From Paramacrobiotus metropolitanus (Eukaryota; Tardigrada; Eutardigrada; Parachela; Macrobiotidae), in assembly GCF_019649055.1 (NCBI RefSeq), contig NW_026570408.1:62001-126000 (forward strand): a DNA stretch of 64,000 bases, given 5' to 3'. Within the stretch, counting starts at the first letter, position 1; the number at the start of each line of letters is the position of its first letter. Under the pieces are notes generated by a model. It worked only from the letters and a program-made list of their open reading frames with translations. It did no database searches and was not told where the DNA came from. The translations under genes and the position numbers were made by a program. This document shows positions 55,901-64,000 of this stretch, piece by piece.

Positions 55901-58458
55901 ATAACGCCGTATAACTAAATAACTATTATTTAAATAAGTCTGTTTATAAAAGTCTGTTTAATAAGTCTGTTTAAGTGCAAATGTAATCAGCGATAAAACG
56001 GATTAAGCAAAATTCTAATGCATTCTGTATTTCGTTGCAGGGTTGCACAGACAGTGATTTTTATCGCATTAATTGGAAAACTCCCGGTTTGCCGTCAAAT
56101 TGTTTCGCGTTTAGTACCAGTTCTGGGCTTCCCTGGATCCTTGTTTTTACCCCCATTCAACCGTACAATCAATTCTATTGTGATGTCGGCCAAGGGGTCA
56201 GTTATTCGGGAAATATAACGGCTTACGACGTGTATAACCCTGGTGTCAATCTGGCTACGTGGAGCATAACGGTATGTCTCGAGATTCAAAATCCAGTTCA
56301 AAGTGGAAAACCTTCCAACTTCTTTTGCGTTTATTTAGTTAAGCCAATAGTCGAAAAACAACGGTTGTCGTGTCAGCTTCATTTCGAGCCCTGACATAAA
56401 CCCTTGGGTTGTTCGCGTTCTCAGAGAAAAAGTTTTAACTGCAGTCTGTAGGTTAAAAGGAAATTAGAACAACTGTGCAAGACTCATTAAGAACAATAAT
56501 ATAACGAGGAGAATTTCCAAGAGAAAATCCGATCAGTTCCGCAGACGGTAGAATCGGGTACATTCAAACCGATCATCGTGCTATGTTTTTTTAACGTGGA
56601 TAGATGACAGTAGATAACCAGTTACGGCCGCCCGGGACTGCCAGCTTTAAAACTGACGAAGAAAACGCGAAAAACTGGCATTACCAGATCCCGGTTATCC
56701 GACGCTTTCTGAGCTGAACAGACAAAAGAAGCGCCAATTCGCTGTCTTCCGGCACAGCCATTACGCCCATTACATAGGATAGGTGTTTATGAGGGTACGA
56801 GGCATAAGCCCATCTCAAAACACGGCCACAGTTATATTTGGGAAATGTAACAGAGATAGGCTTTGAGCCATAGCGCCGACTACGGTGATATCTCACGCAC
56901 AACTGTGACCGTATTTCGAGATGCAGGCTTGTGCCATGTTGATCATCACAAGACTCGCCGTCCGTGGTGCATTTGGACACCAAAATATTTGTTTTAACGT
57001 TACTGCTCCATTAAGATTAAACTGCGTGCACGGGACGCCGGTATACAAAGCCTGAAAAGCCAAAGCGTGGATTACTTAGTTGCAACTGCAAGGCGTATGT
57101 ATCTCCGTAGACGTAACCAGTCCTATAATTTCAGGTTGACACTTCAGGGATGGAACACTGCGTCGCCAGCGGGGCGTATCCAGTAAACGCAAATTGCTGG
57201 GGTATGTATAAAACCAGTAGAACACTCTACGGCTTCGCGAGGGCAAACAGCAAAGGTAGAAATATCTGTTGCACGGTCCCTGTTCGAGACATGACTGTAG
57301 TGACCAGAAAACGCCACTGTTGCTCCGTACCGTTATACGTTAACGTACTCCGAGTCAGTTAAAACATACCAAGATAGAATTAATTTGTTTTAATTTGCTC
57401 ATAGACTGTATTAACTTTCCATTCCGAGTCTTATTTGTACTCAACTTATACGGGGTCTCTTAGTACTACATTATTTCCGTGATACTGAATAAATACAGTA
57501 CCTCCGCTTGATTGACAGCCTAAGCTGCATGTCGGTAATGTTTGCACACTGCAGGTGCAGTCGTGTCTCGCTCCGGAATCAAGCACGTGTAGGTCGTGTG
57601 TTTACTTATGGGATTTCCTAGAGTCATCCAGTACTAATTGATAATATACATAACTCTGCAAATTGCAGCTAGCCTTTCACCCATGCCTGGCCCCATTTTT
57701 CGTCCGACAAGTTGCGATTACAGTGTTTTAACAAATATCGTATTCGGCGAGGTACGTGCAAGTTGTATCGTTATTTTTGTATCTATACAAACGTACCATC
57801 TGAAACTTAAGTATGTAATTTGTAAATTGCAGTTAATGTTATTAACGTAGTAAGGTGTCAAATACACAGCAAGTAGTCGTATGAATAGAAGTGTACTAAA
57901 TAGGTAAATGCACCGTTTCAGGCCAGCACTATATGACCGAAACAATGCCATACACATTAACACATATAATAAATATTAGACCAAATTTACTAAAGCGCCC
58001 ATGCCGTAACTAAAGCCAAAATGTTTCCTTTCCGATTGTGTTGCTATAACTAGCCCAAATACACCAGTTCCAGTATTTCTTTCCACTAGGGTTGCCAGTA
58101 TTACCCGGACCTCAATCCACGATATGAGCTATCCGGGTTTAATTCGTGCAGCGCGGTGCAACTTGTTAACAATTCCTTAATTTTTGATGTTTCCAATGGC
58201 ACTTCATGTAACATTACATCAGCAATGTCGCATACGGGAACTCTTACGGTGTATCATTCCTACTACCAGGCGGCTTTTTGGAATTCGTGGCAGATACAGG
58301 TAAAATGACCGTCTCAGTCCCTAAATCTTCTTAATGTACGGTGCAGCGTAAGATGTTTATAGCTGTTGACTGGCGGCCTGCAACCTTGTGCCGACTACTG
58401 GGCGGGTACCGGCACATTGCCAACCACTGTCACTACCACGCCTTGGTGGACGGGATAA
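52939..58458 (+). CDS. Cassette-family secreted protein 3 (four cassettes, 13 exons)
   Basis: Leader 52939-53299; then four A-B-C cassettes: 53394-53464, 53525-53713, 53957-54050; 54296-54372, 54761-54952, 55407-55476; 55559-55632, 56041-56271, 57135-57201; 57669-57751, 58090-58299, 58363-58458. The sum is 1815 nt, 604 aa, open throughout. Every leader/C-to-A junction is phase 1 and every A-B and B-C junction phase 0, so each cassette is a symmetric module. The leader has a signal peptide, GPP-rich stretch, FGKKGC and Gly/Cys-rich and Asn-rich parts. A exons have a P-x6-8-C motif; B exons have FELTGLPCGR / FQLTGLPCAS and GC-x-VG-x-G-x2-YYG; C exons are VDTTNLQNC plus Thr/Ser-Pro linkers. Cassettes 3 and 4 are more diverged (TPGLPSNC, YELSGFNSC). 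Domain unrecognised; probably an extracellular repeat protein. Confidence 0.75.
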
Positions 58459-59543
58459 CACAAGATGATCTACGATTAAAGGAGCATGAGTGAAACAATA
58501 TAGCTCCTAATTTTGGAAGCTGCTGGTTATTGTGTTAACGTGTTGCTATGTATGGCGACCGACGACCGTTATAAATCCGCTTTTTACCGCCGGAACCCAG
58601 AAACCCCCGAGTCAGCATATTTACTTGCACTGGCTATTAAGTTTACTGCTTCGCCTTGCTTAGTACGCGCTACGCAGTACAACTGAAATGGCACGTTTGA
58701 AGAAAGGATTGTATAGACTCTGCACACTCCAAAGTACTGTACGGTATACGTTGTCACATACTGGATTCTGGAGTGGAGTTTGTGTTTAGTTAGTCTAGCG
58801 GCCCAACCGAAATACAATTAGTACTTACCGAGATCATCAGAAATCATGAACAATTACAACTACCACGTGGTACATGGGTAAACGGCCTTTTCTAATACGG
58901 GAAAGTACAGCACATGTTTTCAGGCCATAACGGCTCGCTCGGAATGAAATCTCTGAAAAAATTCTACAACCTATTTCACAACGCGAAACTAAGAAAGAAA
59001 CAAATTTATATCCTAGTCACACTGCTAGTATGAACGAGTATATTGTACATACTGAAATATTGCTTAAGCAGTACGCTCGGCTGGAGGTGTTTACTTACGG
59101 ACGTATAAGATAACAGTCGAATTACATCGTAAAAGGGTTCGCTAATTTGTTGCCACTTGCCAGTATTAATTTTTTTTAAATAATACGCAAAATTATTAAT
59201 AAATCAGTTCCTTACGAATATCTATTTTTAAACTGTCATCGCATGCACAGAGCGCTTGCATATTTTATGAAAATGCAGTGATCGTTTGACTATTCGCAAA
59301 TTTACCGCTCGATTGGGAAACCAAATTACTTAAGCAGCAGCCACACGCTTCACACACTCACAACAAAGCACATTGTGCTTTATTTATGTGATGATTCATT
59401 TTTTTTATTTCACAATGAATTCATCTGCCACGCCACGGCGTTTACGGCACCTCAAGGAACATACAACATCAGAGACCAATTCAGCCCAATACACAACGCA
59501 ACAAATGCAGTCACAGGTAAACACCCAACACGTACAATTATCG
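58459..59543. other. Intergenic, no gene seen
   Basis: AT-rich spacer between the 3' ends of cassette gene 3 and the minus-strand small secreted protein. No exon or repeat recognised. Confidence 0.45.
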
Positions 59544-59849
59544 TTATCCAAAGTAGCCGTAGTTATAGCCGTAATTGTACAAGCAGATACCCATGGAATT
59601 CCCCTTGCCATCGGGAATACAGGCTGTACCACAGCAGAACACCATCAGGTAGCAGGGACAGCGTTTATTGCGGGCGGACGACACCCCGCTCATCTGGCGT
59701 TCCATGAGGGCGTGGGCGCTGGCGACCGGATCCATGGCCATGGCCGGGATGGGCGCGAGACCTCCGTATGCGTATCCGTATCCTTGGCTGTGCACGCTCA
59801 GGCTGGCGAGAAGGACCACGAGGGCGGAAAATACTACAAGGTTGGCCAT
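59544..59849 (-). CDS. Small secreted cysteine-rich protein
   Basis: A single minus-strand exon of 101 aa. The N-terminus is a strong signal peptide (MANLVVFSALVVLLASLSVH). The mature part starts with a Gly/Tyr-rich stretch (QGYGYAYGG), then an Ala/Met-rich segment, and ends in a Cys cluster (CPCYLMVFCCGTAC...GICLYNYGYNYGYFG). The double GYGY-type motifs at both ends of the mature protein recall cuticular or silk-like Gly/Tyr proteins; the Cys cluster recalls small disulfide peptides. Family not recognised. The overlapping plus-strand ORFs are shadows. Confidence 0.65.
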   Translation of the reverse strand: MANLVVFSALVVLLASLSVHSQGYGYAYGGLAPIPAMAMDPVASAHALMERQMSGVSSARNKRCPCYLMVFCCGTACIPDGKGNSMGICLYNYGYNYGYFG

Positions 59850-61992
59850 TGTGCGTAACCGACGAGTGGGAATATTGCAGGTATTATTAGCGAAAAAAAG
59901 TTATTAAGCCTAAAATTAAAAGCTGCTAACTACAACGGATGGTGACTGACTGAAAACTGACTTTTGTTGTCAAGGTTTTTACCGATATGTAATGTTGCCA
60001 AGCGGAAAACGGTATGTGAATTTAAGATCATACGTTATTACAAATCTCGTGGAAATACTTTCTGGCTGTATGAAGTGGTACTGTAGCAGCGTTATATTAT
60101 TATTTTCGTATCTGGCAGTACATATTATTATTAAAAACTGTGGCTTATATGCGTATTGTACAAACTTATTGTTTTCACTTAATACCAGCATTTTCATACA
60201 GCATGCATTTCATAGTGCCTTCCATACAGCAATACCAGCCGTACGGTCTAATGTACCCTCTACTTGACCCGAGTTTCGGCCATAAACGGTACCCCCACAA
60301 TGTACTGATGTATTAGTATTTGTATGAGTACCAGCAATTACTTGCGACCGTATAAAGTGATTTGAGTAAGTAAAATACAGTACAGTAATTATATTTTTTG
60401 CTGAAATGTTTATGGTAATGAGCGTTCTCAGTTGTCGTACTTAGCAGTTTCTCCCATTATTGTGTGCACTATGACTAATATAATTTTGACGGACACGATT
60501 GATTTTTCTCCTTGTACAACATAAATAATTCTTGCACAACCGAGTTGTAATAAGAAAAAAGCAAACACACCCTTTCAATTATTATAATGTCGTTTTAAAG
60601 TAAAACATGACCTCTTACAGAATGCTGAATAGTGAATACTCTTCACCGTTTAGTGATTTTGTGAGATAATCGGCGTTATTTCATATTCTTTTAAGAGTTC
60701 TCTAAATTTTAATTTTTTTTAATTTCGACATGGTACGAAAAATTTGTAATTTATATCTGTGCGTAAATTATGCAGTAATAATATTCCGGTTTTACAGGAG
60801 ATTGCGCAAGCGTCTTACATATATAATATTAAATTTCAACGAAGTGATATTAAAGTCTGTTTTACGATCTTTTCTTTACTCAGTTGCTTCCACAACTAAT
60901 ATAAAATTATGTACCCATATCATCGTTGTGAATCCGATCCCGCCATTATAATGTCATTATAGCTGTAAGCTTTTGGAGGCTCATCGGTTCGTGGTGGTTC
61001 ATAAATGCCTCATAAATGCCATTTGCTGCGCCACTGATAATAATTATTCTGTCGGTGGTGTTCGCATCGCCTGAAAATTTCGAAGACTGAAAAAATTGAA
61101 AAAAGTCACCACACTGCGTTATTACAGAAATCCAGCATTAGCATACAAGGTTTTTATACTTCCGTAAGTTACATCAATGGCAGACCTACAGTAGTTAAAT
61201 TACTTACCTTTTTACAGAATTACAGTTACAATAAGTAGCGCCATTGTGGCACATAATAAGCTTCCGAGATACTGTAGAAGGGGATTCCCTGGAATCTATA
61301 TGTAACTGGATTCCTTGGGATCTGTACGAGTACGGCTGCCTAGTTTGCGATTTGAACAGAGAACTGGGAAAAGTGCCTGTGTGCGCGGGGTTTCAGTTTG
61401 TATAGCGGTAACTCACTTTCGGCTTGCATGGTAGGTCTGAAATTACTAAATCTCAGTTTTTGATTGTAGTATAAACTTTTCCCTTGTAAATCGTCCTCCA
61501 CGGAACCGTGGTATAGTATATAAGTTTTCAAGGTTACTTTGAGCGCCTAACTCTACCGGTATCGGCATCTGTGGGACGATCTTGGAGCAGATGCATGGGA
61601 AGCAGAATTGCGTGGGAAATCCCTTTCAACTACCTCAAATGCCGGTTTTTTAGATGGCCGTGTCTACCTACACCATGTCGGTTTTCTAGATTTGTTATGT
61701 GGGTTTTCTGTACAACTTCCACGGGAATGCGGATCAATGATCATATTACTGATCTACTTGTATTTTCTTGATATTGATAGTGTACCTTAGATACAGATCG
61801 CTATCCATATACCGTATCTATCTTGGAATGAAATCGTATAAATGAGTAATGCCAATAGTTGCGAGCTTTGCTTAGAAAATTAGTCTCACATATTTACAGT
61901 ATATCACCCCGCCAAAAAATCATATCCGAAAAAATTTTGACATTTTTTGCAAAACTGTGTAAACTGCTGCTTATATCCAACAATTTTGCATC
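59850..61992. other. Intergenic, no gene seen
   Basis: About 2.1 kb of AT-rich DNA. Several ORFs of 60-90 codons are low-complexity or hydrophobic by composition and have no splice or start context. No repeat with another copy in the window found. Confidence 0.4.
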
Positions 61993-64000
61993 ATGTACTG
62001 CGTCAAGGATTCTATGGGCGTGCTTTTAGTACCGACTGTAGCAATACTGCTGGGCAGTTCTCTGCTGCTGTTGCGTGTCAGCTGTACAGGTTCAGGTGGG
62101 TGTATCTGCTAAAACGCAAATCTTCCCGTGCGGGAGGGTGGCAGAGGCTTACCTAAATAATCTCTGTATTTGCTGCCGTCACCCTGCTGGTGCTTCACGT
62201 TGTGGCTGAACACGGTGCTTATGTGCCGTCCTGTATTTTAAGTTACGTACATACTCTATACTGAGTATGTACTCGATCTGGAACACTGGCCGGTACATAA
62301 GTATCATGTTCATCCCCAACGTATTTGTGCGGTTCCTACAAAACCATTTTTGCCACTACTTGGTCTTCGATATATGCATGTGACCTTTGCAAAAGTCTTG
62401 GATATTCGAATTAATCCAGAATTAGATGTTGAACTTCGGAAAGCACAACGAAAATGGTTATACAGCTGCGTTTTTTAACCAAAGAAAAATAAATGTCTGC
62501 AATTTGCTGACACAGATATGTTTCTGCAAAACGAATGACTCGTTAATTCACCTAACTGTTCTTCCAGAGGAATCCGAGTTAGCGGAACAGCTGCCGGTTG
62601 CTTCAGAGGATCACGGGTTGACAGAGCAGCAGCTCAAATTTTTTCTGAGGCAAAAAATAGCTTTCGCAGAATGTAATAAAACGACATTAAATCAACCCTA
62701 CCCGAATGACGGTAAGTATAATTTGTGTTGTGCTGAGTCTGCTGACCAGTAAAATGTACTTATAAATAGAGAAACTACATGTATTATAGCCAATTATGGA
62801 CTGTGTTATATATAAATTGCTAAATCAAAAATCATATTGTTACATCATAATGCTGTTACTGTAGTTGTTTTTATAAGACAAAGTACCACATCTCGAGACA
62901 TGTGGGAAGTACTTCTCCTCTTCAGCTTCGTAGTATTACAGGTCAGGTTATTTGTTCAACAGTTATCCTTAGTTCTGGAAAAAAATCCTCAAGCCTATTC
63001 ACATTTCCATAACAATTAATCGATAAAAAGAAGGAAAAGGAGATGAGTTATAATTTTAAAGAACTTAAGACCATTTAAGAGAGTTTTGTAGAAATCAAAC
63101 CTGAAGCATGTAAATAATTAAATAATTTAAGAACTAACCTCACAGGGGTCAAATATGTACGGACAATTTGGTTTTGAAATAGGTGGTTGATAAGACCGTA
63201 ATACCAGTGAAGTACCGGTTGTATTTCGCCTTCTGTAGACTGTACATTGGTGAATTTATGATTAGCGAACGGGGATGACTAATGAGCCTGTTAAACAGGT
63301 AGGCCCTACTGTCCCGCATTATTCGACACTTGGGGATGCTGGAATTATACACTGACTGGGACGCGAGCTTACATTGCGTGTCCGGAGTGGGTGCATGAAG
63401 GTTTCGATGCCAAGTGTAAGGTCGCAATGAAACAGTACTGTTGCGAATCATATTTGAAAAATACATACCGTCTCGACTCATTGTACAATAATTACTTCCC
63501 TGATAGTGAACGCATTCAAAGACTGCACCGTCAACGGAACCTGGTGGCTACACCCGTTGACCGAAAAACATTGGTCAAATTACACTGCCTGTTATAAATA
63601 CGAGACATTACAGTATCCCGGTGCGTATAAAAACAAATTTGGAGAATGGGTGACCACGCCATTTCGTCAACCGTCACAAAGTCGAACTCGAACACGATAT
63701 CGAAACGCCACAAAGTCCTTTGACGTTTTGCTAAACCGTCCCAGCTTTCTTAAATTTTCTTAAATTTCTTAGCCGTGGCCCTTGTGAAGGTCGACTTCGT
63801 GCGTTCGGCATATCGTGACGGCTGACGACGTGTTTGTCGACACAGTGCCGGGAAGCCGTATTTCTTCTGGATGAGGCATTTAATAATGTATATTTAATTT
63901 GACTTAATATGGCGCATTCAGGATTGTTCATTTACTAATTTTTCTATATTTTAGAGCATCCGCCTACTAATATTAGTATGGAATCCACATCCGGAGCACA
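61993..64000 (+). CDS. Class-B (secretin-like) GPCR, N-terminal part, runs off window
   Basis: Exons 61993-62095 (signal peptide with LLVPTVAILLGSSLLLL), 62568-62711, 63299-63415, 63507-63620 and probably 63955 onward; all junctions phase 1. They assemble a hormone-receptor (HRM) domain: YCPALFDTWGCWNYTLTGT, YIACPEWVHEGFDAK, then LNAFKDCTVNGTWW and HWSNYTAC, with six cysteines and the GTW and WSNYT motifs of the family. The pattern is nearest to calcitonin/DH31- and CRF/DH44-type peptide-hormone receptors. The short intron 63416-63506 must be removed; without it the frame appears shifted. The seven-pass region must lie beyond 64000. Intron 1 contains a partial family-1 MITE. The last two exon ends are weak (GTGCGT donor; 46 nt of the final exon visible). 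Confidence 0.7.
62164..62236 (+). repeat. MITE family 1, partial copy 3 (in intron)
   Basis: TGCTGCCGTCACCCTGCTGG and CACGTTGTGGCTGAACACGG match the left half of copies 1 and 2 in copy-1 orientation. The termini and right half are missing. Located in intron 1 of the class-B GPCR gene. Confidence 0.65.

Noticed and set aside
63391-63597. Apparent frameshift pseudogene in the hormone-receptor region
   Set aside because: A 91-nt GT-AG intron (63416-63506) restores a perfect HRM domain in frame, so no frameshift is needed.

Overview
This window looks like nuclear DNA of a small-genome animal. Genes are split by short GT-AG introns, intergenic DNA is AT-rich, and there is no operon structure, rRNA or CRISPR. 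A peritrophin-type chitin-binding protein, lipocalins, rhodopsin-like and secretin-like GPCRs, and many lineage-specific secreted proteins point to an ecdysozoan. A tardigrade is my best guess, but that is inference. All gene structures were assembled by hand from reading frames, splice-site motifs and intron phase.

Layout. 0-15 kb: foldback repeats, three secreted lipocalin-like genes of identical exon plan (2960-4331, 10307-11966, 12696-14648), a secreted Cys-rich tandem-repeat protein (5490-6562, minus) and an F-box gene (7637-9149). 16-25 kb: an intronless rhodopsin-like GPCR, a second GPCR on the minus strand with a damaged C-terminus, a pseudogene copy of its 3' end, and a secreted tectonin-like protein. 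25.6-28.2 kb: an F-box pseudogene whose central F-box part lies on the opposite strand, as if inverted in place. 28-33 kb: gene-poor, with a 922-bp Tc1/mariner-like element. 33.6-39.5 kb: three housekeeping genes, SPF45/RBM17, mitochondrial EF-Ts and a syntaxin-6-type SNARE. 41.5-42.3 kb: a chitin-binding protein.

44.4-58.5 kb holds the most unusual content: a tandem family of secreted proteins built from a repeated three-exon cassette (intron phases 1-0-0-1). One gene has one cassette. One locus has three cassettes, with a lost splice donor, a premature stop and frameshifts. One gene of 13 exons has four cassettes and is open throughout (604 aa). I do not recognise the domain. A decayed copy of the chitin-binding gene and an orphan copy of the family promoter lie between the last two.

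59.5-64 kb: a small secreted Cys-rich protein (minus), and the 5' part of a class-B (secretin-like) GPCR carrying a hormone-receptor domain; it runs off the end of the window.

Several palindromic MITE-like families are scattered through the window. All three copies of the first family lie inside introns, one of them about 10 bp from a splice donor.
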